Source of the DNA: a bacterium
GTDB lineage: Bacteria > Krumholzibacteriota > Krumholzibacteriia > Krumholzibacteriales > Krumholzibacteriaceae
DNA length: 50,266 nucleotides
Assembly: GCA_020350885.1 (NCBI GenBank)
Contig: CP070727.1
Coordinates: 1,921,580 to 1,971,845, forward strand
Direction of reading: 5' to 3'
This document shows positions 1 through 7,920 of the stretch, piece by piece (positions within the stretch are counted from its first letter, which is position 1; each line of letters begins with the position of its first letter). Both the position numbers and the translations under genes were made by a program. Below the pieces are notes generated by a model. The model had not been told where the DNA came from, did not search any database, and saw only the letters and a program-made list of their open reading frames with translations.

Positions 1-1654
1 AATTGTTTATGTGATAGGGAGGTTTCAAGCAGAAGGATGCCATACCAGCACATATCCCGAGGGCGTCATCAATGTTGTGAAGCATTTCCATCCAATCCAC
101 AATTTCACTGCACATCTGTGGTGTCGGGTAATGGGGTATCGATTTTTCTCCCCGTATCTCCCAGTCCAGCAGGTACTGTTTGAATTTTTCATCGGGAAGC
201 TGCGGCCAGTCCTCGACGAACCGCTCTCTTTGCTCTCTTTTGGGAAACGCCGCCTGGGGCCAGTTTCCTTCTATCTGAGTAATGCTTATCTTCTCGTTGG
301 TAGAATACATAAGGAAATAGAGGGGATCGAGCATGCCCAGCTTGATTGGAAGCTGCTCATGCTTCTTGATATTATTGTGAGCGTACTCCTCAGCGCCTTT
401 GCCGATCCTTTTAGCCGCCCAATACGTACCGTCGGCAAGATAATCTCCAATCCCTTCCCGCCGGGCAAGCCTGTCGAGCAGCCAGAAAAACCTGCCCTCC
501 TTGTCGGAAGGGCATCCTTTAAAGTCTTTGTCGGTCAGAATACCGGCTTCTTGTAGCTCGACGGCGAAAGCCAGTATCTGCGGTGTCGAAAAACCGTCGA
601 CACCATATTCCTGCGCAATCTGCACGATCTTGAAACCGAAATCCAGATTGTCCACGTAAGCCGCCATTCCGTAGGTAAGCTTCGAGAAACATTTCATCAT
701 GTATCTCGGAACATTCGGGAAGTTAATCAATGCACCGCAATGCTGCGGACAGTTATAGCAGCTGATCAGCCGTTTTATCGCAGAGAGTTGAGCATTCGTC
801 CAGCTCTTATCTATATCATCAGTCCAGAAATCCCTTCGCCGCTGTCGTGCATTTCCCCATACGAAACTTTCGGTGTGCCACTTCTCATCGGTGTGCACCA
901 TCTCCTGGGGCGAGCCGATTCCGGACAGAATGGTCATTACATCCGGAATTGGATTTTCATTTCGGAAGTTGATATATTCCGTGACCTCCTTCATTAGCTC
1001 CATGAACTCTTCGCCCCGGGCGAGGTGCACATCCCCCGTTCCACGAACCGCCACAGCCTTGATCCTCTTATCTCCCATAACCGCGCCGCCGCCAAGCCGG
1101 CTGGCGCTTGATCTGGACTGCTCGATGGATGCCACGAAGACCCGGTTCTCACCGGCTAGACCGATAGCGGCCACCTGGGCATGAGGCTCATTCAGCTCGT
1201 CTCGAATAAGATCCTGAGTCTCGAGGGCGCCTTTGCCCACCAAATGGGAGGCATCACGTATTTCCACTTTGTCATCTTTTATCCAGATGTATACCCACTT
1301 TGGAGACTTGTTGCGAAAGATCACTTTGTCGTAACCGGCGTACTTCAATTCCGCCGACCAGAATCCTCCCATCATCGGATACGCCAACAACTCCGACTGG
1401 GGAGAGATGAATGTAACAACCGTACGATTCGCGCTGTATGCCGGTGTGGCATTCAGAAGGCCCGTGCTGAATATCAGCAGATTCTCAGGATCAAACGGCT
1501 TGGTTTCAGGCGGAACCCTGTCCCAGTGTATCTTGACACTGGTACCCAGCCCTCCGAGATGAAGTTCGGTCATTCTCGGGTCGGTTTCTACTCTTTCGAT
1601 GTTTCCCGTGGCTAGATCGATCTCTAGATTACATCCTGTCTCTGCGTATCTCAT
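1..1654 (-). CDS. bamB: BamB-like tungsten AOR-family subunit (class II benzoyl-CoA reductase type), 3' end off window
   Basis: The first 551 residues are visible; the stop lies beyond base 1. The N-terminus (MRYAETG, then LGGLGTS), the SSASRLGGGAVMGDK segment, the cluster motif CYNCPQHC (C-x2-C-x3-C), a later DDALGICAG cysteine and the KPPYH segment match the aldehyde:ferredoxin oxidoreductase fold, and by recall fit best with BamB, the subunit of ATP-independent class II benzoyl-CoA reductase that carries the W-bis-pterin and one 4Fe-4S cluster. Members reduce the aromatic ring of benzoyl-CoA or oxidise aldehydes. The ATG at 1652-1654 has a GGAG upstream. It follows the radical SAM gene by 57 bp in the same direction, so it is probably the third gene of the TetR operon; partner subunits (BamC and others) would lie beyond the left edge. 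The exact substrate cannot be told from this sequence; a generic AOR is the alternative. Confidence 0.85.
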   Translation of the reverse strand, partial: MRYAETGCNLEIDLATGNIERVETDPRMTELHLGGLGTSVKIHWDRVPPETKPFDPENLLIFSTGLLNATPAYSANRTVVTFISPQSELLAYPMMGGFWSAELKYAGYDKVIFRNKSPKWVYIWIKDDKVEIRDASHLVGKGALETQDLIRDELNEPHAQVAAIGLAGENRVFVASIEQSRSSASRLGGGAVMGDKRIKAVAVRGTGDVHLARGEEFMELMKEVTEYINFRNENPIPDVMTILSGIGSPQEMVHTDEKWHTESFVWGNARQRRRDFWTDDIDKSWTNAQLSAIKRLISCYNCPQHCGALINFPNVPRYMMKCFSKLTYGMAAYVDNLDFGFKIVQIAQEYGVDGFSTPQILAFAVELQEAGILTDKDFKGCPSDKEGRFFWLLDRLARREGIGDYLADGTYWAAKRIGKGAEEYAHNNIKKHEQLPIKLGMLDPLYFLMYSTNEKISITQIEGNWPQAAFPKREQRERFVEDWPQLPDEKFKQYLLDWEIRGEKSIPHYPTPQMCSEIVDWMEMLHNIDDALGICAGMASFCLKPPYHINN

Positions 1655-1711
1655 TTTCAACTCCGCTTCTAGATCACGTCAAGTCCCTGCAGGCCCTGTG
1701 ATGCACAGCGA

Positions 1712-2842
1712 TCACAAAGCAGACGAAGCCTCAGTACCTGCCGCTCTCTCCTTTTTCATTTTTTCCAAATATCTTAGCCTTGGAATAATCTCTTTATGTA
1801 TATCGCAGACAATGGACTTCCCTGATGTAGTACCGGTCAGTACCAATTTATCATTCGGGCATCGTCCCTGGCAGGTCGTCCTTGACTCACACTTCCTGCA
1901 TTCATCCGGGAGGTCTTGTTTTGCGAGATCGTACTGAAAAGATTTACACTGAATCTTGCTCATAGGATCCGGGTCGAAGATCGTTCCGGTTTTCATTGAA
2001 TGGTTTCTAATGCATGGCCCGATCGATCCATCCGGAAATACTGTTGCGCATCTCTGTCCACATTGAAAGGGAGACGACTCGTGATTCCATAGAGGAATTA
2101 ATGTATCAAACATAAAAGTGGTATGAACATCGTACCCTTTTACAATACAGCTTTCCAATAGATCGCATATCTCATGATATTTCTTCAACAGTCTTTTCCT
2201 GTAATCGGTATCCAATCCTCTGTATAGATTCCTGTAAAACCTCAAACGATAACCATTTTCTACTCCGAATCGCGCTATTTCAAGAGCTCGATCCAAGTTG
2301 TAGTCATCCAAGGTCGCTACTACTGTCTGACCGATAACATTCGACCTCTCGCCTATTATCTTCATTCTTCTCGATAACTCTTCGATGTTTATATCCGTGA
2401 TGTTTATCGATATCCATTGGATGTCCTCGAGATCATCCCAATTCACGGAGTCTATCAGGTCACCATTGGTAAAGACAAAGCCTTGCATGCCATCGGTATT
2501 CTCATAGACAGCATCCATAACCTGCCTGATTCTATCAGTTCGTAATAAAGGCTCCCCGCCGAGAAATCCAATGGTGTTCACTTTGACGTTATTGACTCTC
2601 CATACTTCCGGAATCCACTCCAGTAATCTCGAAAATGTATCTTCGTCCATCTCCATTTCAGTATCATTGCCGACTTGTTGAAAGGAATAACAGTAGCTGC
2701 ACCTTCTCGTGCACTTGTACGACAGAAACAAGATGAACCAGAAGAACGGAAGTTTCTCCCACCCGGGATCTCCCAGCAATCTTCCGTCCTCGATGGAAAA
2801 CATCTTTTTTAATTGTTTAACTCGTTCCGTCTGTCTTCTCAT
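1712..2842 (-). CDS. Radical SAM protein with SPASM domain
   Basis: 376 residues. The radical SAM cluster motif is CTRRCSYC (C44, C48, C51), followed by a GGEP segment near residue 95 that helps bind S-adenosylmethionine. The C-terminal third carries a SPASM-type cysteine set (C261, C265, C277, C299, C315, C318, C324, C328, C346) able to hold auxiliary 4Fe-4S clusters. Such proteins modify peptides or mature enzymes. It starts 7 bp after the TetR stop and ends 57 bp before the BamB-like gene, so the three are probably co-transcribed. Radical SAM/SPASM genes often sit beside AOR-family genes and are thought to act in tungsten cofactor or enzyme maturation; that role is inferred here from position alone. 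No short precursor-peptide gene is seen nearby. Confidence 0.85.
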   Translation of the reverse strand: MRRQTERVKQLKKMFSIEDGRLLGDPGWEKLPFFWFILFLSYKCTRRCSYCYSFQQVGNDTEMEMDEDTFSRLLEWIPEVWRVNNVKVNTIGFLGGEPLLRTDRIRQVMDAVYENTDGMQGFVFTNGDLIDSVNWDDLEDIQWISINITDINIEELSRRMKIIGERSNVIGQTVVATLDDYNLDRALEIARFGVENGYRLRFYRNLYRGLDTDYRKRLLKKYHEICDLLESCIVKGYDVHTTFMFDTLIPLWNHESSPFQCGQRCATVFPDGSIGPCIRNHSMKTGTIFDPDPMSKIQCKSFQYDLAKQDLPDECRKCESRTTCQGRCPNDKLVLTGTTSGKSIVCDIHKEIIPRLRYLEKMKKERAAGTEASSAL

Positions 2843-2849
2843 AATCCTG

Positions 2850-3557
2850 CTACTTCGACTTCCGCGGGAAACCCTGCAGATAAATGGCCGTGAGTTGCCT
2901 TGCCAGCTCCTTGGCGTCAGGATACCGTCCCGTTCTGTACCACTGGTAGATCCAGTTCAGGGTACCGAACAAATACAGAGCGGCAAGCCTGCTCTCCGCC
3001 GACGAACCGCCGGATTTGTTACTGATCTTTTCGAAGATGGATTGGGTTAGATCGAAATATTTCTTCCTCTTCTCGGCAACCTTCCGATAGAAATCCCCCT
3101 TGAGGGATTCGATCTCACGGGAGCAGATTTTCAGCTCGTTCATATTTCGGATGAAGTATTCGAAATGCATATTGATCATACTATGAAGGCATGTTTGAGG
3201 ATCCGTCTCGTTTTCGATTATCTCCTTGAGCTTTTCGCAGAGCGACTCAAATGTCGTGAACTGTATCAGGAAGAGGAGTTCTTCCTTGCTTCTGAAGTAA
3301 TAGTACAATCCGGCTAGGCTCATCCCTGTCGCCTGAGAGACATCGCGAATCGTGGCCCTTTCAAAACCTTTCCGTGCGAAAAGCGCAGATGAGGCAGAGA
3401 GCACCTTTCTGAGTTTCTTATTGTAGCGGGGCGTTCGGTGCTGGCTGCCTCTGGTCTCAAATGTGACTGTTTTTTTGAGATTTCTTACCGGGGACCCCAA
3501 GATCACCCTCCATGGGCTCGTCCCAGTCTCTACAATGTTTGTACGGTTAACTGCCAT
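2850..3557 (-). CDS. TetR/AcrR family transcriptional regulator
   Basis: 235 residues from the ATG at 3557; a TTG start at 3569 would add four residues, and neither has a strong ribosome site. A typical TetR helix-turn-helix lies around residues 50-95 (ARKGFERATIRDVSQ, then GLYYYFRSKEELL), followed by an all-helical ligand domain. Unusually, about 45 residues precede the DNA-binding domain where most members have about 10; the true start may be internal. The gene leads an operon with the radical SAM and BamB-like genes. Two perfect 10-bp palindromes lie over its own transcription start, so it is probably autoregulated, with an acyl-CoA or aromatic ligand as a reasonable guess given the BamB-like target. 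The ligand is inference. Confidence 0.88.
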   Translation of the reverse strand: MAVNRTNIVETGTSPWRVILGSPVRNLKKTVTFETRGSQHRTPRYNKKLRKVLSASSALFARKGFERATIRDVSQATGMSLAGLYYYFRSKEELLFLIQFTTFESLCEKLKEIIENETDPQTCLHSMINMHFEYFIRNMNELKICSREIESLKGDFYRKVAEKRKKYFDLTQSIFEKISNKSGGSSAESRLAALYLFGTLNWIYQWYRTGRYPDAKELARQLTAIYLQGFPRKSK

Positions 3558-3580
3558 CTTTATAAGCAATTACCAATATT

Positions 3581-3602
3581 CGTTCGAACGTCCGTTCGAA
3601 CG
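3581..3602. promoter_or_regulatory. Probable TetR operator, two tandem palindromes
   Basis: The site holds two copies of the self-complementary decamer CGTTCGAACG (3581-3590 and 3593-3602) separated by TC. It lies just downstream of the -10 of the TetR gene promoter and ahead of the start codon, where a bound repressor would block transcription. TetR proteins bind such symmetrical sites as dimers. Binding is inferred from position and symmetry. Confidence 0.75.
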
Positions 3603-3607
3603 TAATC

Positions 3608-3636
3608 AGAATACACTATTGCAAGAATAATGTCAA
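3608..3636 (-). promoter_or_regulatory. Sigma-70 type promoter of the TetR/radical SAM/BamB operon
   Basis: On the minus strand TTGACA (3631-3636) and TATTCT (3608-3613) are separated by 17 bp. The predicted start near 3601 falls at the edge of the tandem palindromic operator and leaves a leader of about 45 nt before the ATG at 3557. Confidence 0.65.
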
Positions 3637-3690
3637 GAGGGATTGTCAATTCTCTGAAAAAGAAATGGCGACCTTCTATTAATAGAGAAT

Positions 3691-3719
3691 TTCACTAAGT
3701 CTTTTTAATTGAATATACT
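3691..3719 (+). promoter_or_regulatory. Possible sigma-70 type promoter for the gene at 3796
   Basis: TTCACT (3691-3696) and TATACT (3714-3719) are 17 bp apart, upstream of the small secreted protein gene, leaving a leader of about 70 nt. The -35 is only a partial match. Confidence 0.4.
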
Positions 3720-3795
3720 CAGCCGGGATGATACAATGTGTCACTATCAATCAACGTAATAGTCAGCACTCATTGAACTTAATGGAGGTGGTAGC

Positions 3796-4368
3796 ATGAA
3801 ACGAATGTTTCTGATTTTGGTTGTTGGTCTGATCACGGCCAGTACCTCTTACGCGCTGGGCCCAAACGTATTACTTGTACCGGAAGAAGATCCGTGGACC
3901 TGGGATCGATGTGTTACCGGGCTGGTGCCCTATCAAGTCGAGATATGGTTCTATACCGTCCCCAGCTCCTGGTGGCCTAGTCAGCATATCTGTGTGGAAT
4001 TCAGGATAGGATATCCTCCGAATGTGACACCTGGCGCTCTCACCATTAATCCATTGGTTTCTGTCTGGGATGGAGATCTCGAGACAGGAGTCATGGCTTG
4101 CTTTCCCGATTGCGTGAATTCAATTGTCTGGTATTTCCATCAGACCATATGGGTGAACGATCCAACACCTGCCTGGGTGGAGATCAGAAAGCATCTCGAT
4201 CCTGGAATTCCTTGTATTCAGACCAGGCGGTGTGATCCAGGCAATACCCCGACATGTGCTATATACTACTGCAAAGTCGGCATTAACATGGAGCCCCCTC
4301 AGTGCTGGGGTGCGATTAGCACTGAAGAATCGAGTTGGGGAGCGATTAAAAGTATGTACAGTGATTAA
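3796..4368 (+). CDS. Small secreted protein of a novel family with C-terminal SWGAIK tag
   Basis: 190 residues. The first 20 form a signal peptide (MKRMF, a hydrophobic run, then SYA). The mature part is rich in Trp and Cys (nine Cys after the signal), suggesting disulfides in the periplasm or outside. It shares a pattern with the proteins at 44234-44797 and 49193-49732: a short Val-Glu-(Ile/Met)-Trp strand, a hydrophobic strand ending in YPxN, an asparagine-proline-x-valine-serine segment, WxFHQxxWVxDPT, then KHxDP and paired cysteines. It ends in EESSWGAIKSMYSD, the tag discussed in the findings. AGGT-type ribosome site GGAGGTGG lies 5 nt before the ATG. It stands alone, divergent from the TetR operon and convergent with the large repeat protein. 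I recognise no database family and assign no function. Confidence 0.85.
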   Translation: MKRMFLILVVGLITASTSYALGPNVLLVPEEDPWTWDRCVTGLVPYQVEIWFYTVPSSWWPSQHICVEFRIGYPPNVTPGALTINPLVSVWDGDLETGVMACFPDCVNSIVWYFHQTIWVNDPTPAWVEIRKHLDPGIPCIQTRRCDPGNTPTCAIYYCKVGINMEPPQCWGAISTEESSWGAIKSMYSD

Positions 4369-4485
4369 TGCACCTTCAAAGAAGGAACGCTCCCGAGTAT
4401 ACTATAGGTCCGGCCGTAGACAGATTCTTGATTCGATCCATGGGGTTGCGTCAATGGAGTGAACCGAAGATGGGATCATATGATC

Positions 4486-7400
4486 CTATTTCAAAAGAAT
4501 AATCTTCGTGTTCCGTACCATCCTGCCGGTTTCCAGCCGCACGAAGTAGACACCCGACGCTCCACGTGGTCGGTATTCTAAACGGTACTCGTTCGGTTCC
4601 CGGTACTCGTTATACAGCAACGTTTCAACAAGTTTCCCGGCGGCATCATATACTGCTACCGTAACAGGACCGACGTCCTTGACGGTGTAAAGGATCGTCG
4701 TTGTCGGATTGAAAGGATTCGGGTAGGCTGATACACTCACCTCCAGTACCCTCGGTGGTCCATCGACACCAGTCGGGTTCGCTATACTGGCTGGACCGCC
4801 CTCATTTCCGCTGAAGTCCGTCGCCGTCACAAAGAAGTGAACATGTGTGTGCACTTGGACATCGAAGGTTGGTTCGATCTCATAACCCAGGACTTCAGCA
4901 GTTTCATCGAAGATATCAGATGACGACCCGTATATGGTGTAGAAATCGAAGTCTGCATCGGGGACGTCATCCCATGTGAGAATCCCGGGAACACTATAGG
5001 CGAGATTCAACGGGATGCTGGGAGCCAGGTTATCGATGGAGTATCCTGAATCCGGCGCCGAATCGAAGTACGTTGCCGGCTCGGCCGTCAAGGCGCGTAT
5101 AATAAATACCGACCAGTGAATGCCGCCACCGACGGTGGAGTCCGCAAGTGTCGGTGCCACGATATTGTAGATTGATTCGCCGTTTGCAGGAACAGACCCG
5201 ACAAACACCCATCCTTCGAATGATGGCATGTAATTAGCCGTTTCGAAACCCGCGGAGGACAATGGATCAATCCTTCTGAACGCTCCATACTCGAGCACGG
5301 GCGTCAACGATCCCGACGTGTCGGCGCCGCATTTCTGAAAGGTAATCAGCACAGAGCGGCCCTGGTCATTCCCTACATCCACTATCGAAGAAATCACCGG
5401 CGGATCCGCGGATGGTCCCAGTACCGTTATCGAGAATATGTACGATCCTGTGGTGGTCGTTTGATCTGACACAGTGAAAGAGAATTCGTCCATCGTGGAA
5501 CTTGATCCGCTGTGGTCGTATTTCAGCCTGCCATAGTCGATGTCATCCTGTGTAAATGTCGATGGATCAGGAGACCCATCAAGAACGAGTGATCCCACGG
5601 ACGGCGGTGAGGTGACCGTGTAAAGAAGACCTGTGGAAGGTGTGTCCGGGTCATCGGCTACCAATTGACCGCGCGTTATTGTCTCCGTTCCTCCTCGCGC
5701 AACAGACAGGCTGTTGCTCCCGGTAAGTGTAGGCGGATCGTCTGCCGGCGTCACCGTGATGACGAATGTGGCCTGCACGGTACCTCCCACACCATCACTG
5801 ACACTGAACGAGAAATCGTCAGATACCGTCTCGCTACCATTGTGCGCGTAGGAGAGGGAACCTGAGTTGATTTGAGCTTGGGTAAACGTGGTCAGTGACA
5901 GAATACCACTCGTTGGCCCTGGTATCACCGTGTATGTAAGTTGGGCTGCTGTTTGCTCAGCGTCGGTTACCTCGAGGAGGCCGGAGCCTATCGGGGCGCT
6001 GCTCCCTTCGTCCAACGTAAGACCGTTGTTGACGGTCAAGACAGGTGAATCATTGACTGATTGGATCGATATTGCGAATGTATTTCCGGGGATGGTGGTC
6101 TCGCCATCATTAAAATCGAACGCGAATGCATCCGACAGCGTTTCTCCACCGTCGTGGGCGTACGAAAGGAAACAGGCGTCGACGTCGGCCTGCGTAAAGG
6201 TGCTCGATACAGTCAGCGGACTGCCGCATAATGTCAGCACACCGTTTCCAGGAATCCCTGTCACTATATAGGTGAGTTCGTCGGGTGTATTATCAACATC
6301 GGTCACCTGGAGCGCACTTGTGCAGATCGTGGCAATGGTTCCTTCATTCAATGTGAGACCGTTGTTAACCGCCAGGACCGGAGACTCGTTCAGCGGCGTA
6401 ATCGAGATGACGAATGTGGACTGCACGGTACCCCCCACACCATCGCTGACACTGAATGTGAAATCGTCAGATACCGTCTCGCTACCGTCGTGCGTATATG
6501 AAACCAGATCATTGTTGATGTCATCCTGTGTAAACGTGCCCGGCGACAGAACGCCACTCGTTGGCCCCGATATTACCGTGTATGTAAGTTGGGCTGCTGT
6601 TTGCTCTGCGTCGGTTACCTCGAGGAGGCCGGAGCCAATCGGAGCACTGCTCCCCTCGTTCAGCGTAAGACCGTTGTTGACCGCCAGGACCGGATCATCA
6701 TTCGCCGGCGTGATCGAGATGACAAAGGTGGCCTGCACCGAGCCTCCAACACCATCGTTGACACTGAATGTGAAATGATCGGAACCCGTTTCGCTTTCGT
6801 CGTGCGTGTAGGAGAGGGAACCTGAGTTGATTTGAGCTTGTGTAAATATGGTCATCGACAGCAAACCGTTCGCGGGTCCCGACAAAACCGTGTATGTAAG
6901 TTGACCAATTGTATTATCCGCGTCGGTCACCTCGAGAAGACCGGAGTCAATCAGCGCGCTACCTCCTTCGTCCAGCGTGAGAACGTTATTGACCGTCAGA
7001 ACCGGAGAATCGTTGACTGGTTGGACTGTAATCGTGAATGTATTCCCGGGGATGGTGGTTTCACCGTCATGAAAATTGAAAGAGAAAGCATCATCCAACA
7101 CAGGATCGTCACCATTATGTGAATAAGAAAGCAAACAGGCGTCGACGTCAGCCTGCGTAAACGTGCTCGATACGGTCAGTGGGCTGCCTGACAATGTTAG
7201 CTCGCCATCAGCTCCGGGAGTGGATGTCACCGTATAGGTGAGCTCAGAGGGCGAATTGTCAACATCGGTCACCTGGAGTGCACCGGCACAGATCGTGGCA
7301 TAACTCCCTTCATTCAACGTAAGACCGTTGTTGACCGATAGAATCGGGGCATCGCTCACCGGTGTGACCGAGATGACGAACGGCGTTGAGGAGATCGTTC

Positions 7401-7779
7401 CTCCTGCACCATCGATGACGCTGAATGTAAAATAATCTATCGTCGTCTCACTACCGTCATGCGTATATGAAATAAGATAGTTGTCTATGTCATCCTGTGT
7501 AAACGTGCTCGATGACAGAACACCGTTCGTAGGTCCCGTCTCCACTGTGTACTTAAGTGAATCGGCTCCTTGCTCTGCGTCGGTCACCAAGAGAAGGCTT
7601 GGACCTATTGTGGCGCTCGTCCCTTCATCCAGCGTCAGGCCGGCGTTAACCTGAACTACAGGAGGGGTGTTCTGCGCAAGTGCCTCGAGCGGGAAAATGG
7701 AGCTTAGCGCCAAACAGACAAATATTAGGAAGACGAAGCGTGTTACATGGTGCCATGCCGCCACGGATCGGGAGATCAT
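4486..7779 (-). CDS. Large secreted cadherin-like (CSPG-type) repeat protein with FlgD-like T9SS sorting domain
   Basis: 1,097 residues from the ATG at 7779, chosen because AGGAGG (7785-7790) lies 5 nt upstream and a signal peptide ending ALAQ follows at once. Residues about 38-785 are seven CSPG/cadherin-3-like repeats of 100-115 residues, each with NNGLTLxEG, a TDxDxxxxxLTYTV segment, a TFTQxDI motif and FxFxxxDG. A fibronectin-like stretch follows. The last ~85 residues are the FlgD-like/T9SS type A domain (YPNPFNPTTT, then SGVYFVRL and NTKIILLK). Such proteins are surface or extracellular adhesins or matrix proteins in FCB bacteria, exported by Sec and then the type IX system; the latter is inferred from the C-terminus. 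Repeats 2 and 5 carry two cysteines and an insert, the others do not, which points to duplication of a two-repeat unit. Confidence 0.9.
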   Translation of the reverse strand: MISRSVAAWHHVTRFVFLIFVCLALSSIFPLEALAQNTPPVVQVNAGLTLDEGTSATIGPSLLLVTDAEQGADSLKYTVETGPTNGVLSSSTFTQDDIDNYLISYTHDGSETTIDYFTFSVIDGAGGTISSTPFVISVTPVSDAPILSVNNGLTLNEGSYATICAGALQVTDVDNSPSELTYTVTSTPGADGELTLSGSPLTVSSTFTQADVDACLLSYSHNGDDPVLDDAFSFNFHDGETTIPGNTFTITVQPVNDSPVLTVNNVLTLDEGGSALIDSGLLEVTDADNTIGQLTYTVLSGPANGLLSMTIFTQAQINSGSLSYTHDESETGSDHFTFSVNDGVGGSVQATFVISITPANDDPVLAVNNGLTLNEGSSAPIGSGLLEVTDAEQTAAQLTYTVISGPTSGVLSPGTFTQDDINNDLVSYTHDGSETVSDDFTFSVSDGVGGTVQSTFVISITPLNESPVLAVNNGLTLNEGTIATICTSALQVTDVDNTPDELTYIVTGIPGNGVLTLCGSPLTVSSTFTQADVDACFLSYAHDGGETLSDAFAFDFNDGETTIPGNTFAISIQSVNDSPVLTVNNGLTLDEGSSAPIGSGLLEVTDAEQTAAQLTYTVIPGPTSGILSLTTFTQAQINSGSLSYAHNGSETVSDDFSFSVSDGVGGTVQATFVITVTPADDPPTLTGSNSLSVARGGTETITRGQLVADDPDTPSTGLLYTVTSPPSVGSLVLDGSPDPSTFTQDDIDYGRLKYDHSGSSSTMDEFSFTVSDQTTTTGSYIFSITVLGPSADPPVISSIVDVGNDQGRSVLITFQKCGADTSGSLTPVLEYGAFRRIDPLSSAGFETANYMPSFEGWVFVGSVPANGESIYNIVAPTLADSTVGGGIHWSVFIIRALTAEPATYFDSAPDSGYSIDNLAPSIPLNLAYSVPGILTWDDVPDADFDFYTIYGSSSDIFDETAEVLGYEIEPTFDVQVHTHVHFFVTATDFSGNEGGPASIANPTGVDGPPRVLEVSVSAYPNPFNPTTTILYTVKDVGPVTVAVYDAAGKLVETLLYNEYREPNEYRLEYRPRGASGVYFVRLETGRMVRNTKIILLK
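5425..7668 (-). repeat. Seven tandem ~100-115-codon repeats inside the cadherin-like gene
   Basis: The repeat block covers most of the gene. Some copies are close at DNA level: the stretch beginning TTGGGCTGCTGTTTGCTC at 5941 recurs at 6589 with few changes over about 70 bp. The offset of 648 bp equals 216 codons, one short repeat plus one cysteine-bearing repeat, so the duplication is recent and in frame. Confidence 0.8.
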
Positions 7780-7902
7780 AGCATCCTCCTTGCCCTTACA
7801 GCAGGGACTTTCCAAAATCGAATGTTTCTAAATATATTTTATTATACTACAACGTGGTGGCCCCTGTAAAGGTGCTTCGGCTTTGTAGTTATCAGGGAAT
7901 GG

Positions 7903-7916
7903 CGTCCCCAACGGGA
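7903..7916. repeat. Copy C of the tRNA-Glu 3'-end repeat
   Basis: CGTCCCCAACGGGA matches the last 14 nt of the tRNA-Glu gene (10430-10443) exactly. It lies 4 bp downstream of the GH92 stop codon, on the far side of that gene from the tRNA. It extends to GGCGTCCCCAACGGGAC, shared with the copy at 10377. The same bases can fold as GTCCC-GTTG-GGGAC, so a terminator-like hairpin is the alternative reading. Confidence 0.6.
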
Positions 7917-7920
7917 CCAA

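Noticed and set aside
4473..4486. GGATCATATGATCC palindrome as a regulatory site
   Set aside because: It lies at the end of two convergent genes, touching a stop codon; at most a small bidirectional hairpin, with no T tract.
5665..6825. Several + strand open frames of 66-168 codons inside the cadherin-like gene
   Set aside because: They repeat with the same period as the coding strand and lack start signals; they are shadows of the repeat gene.
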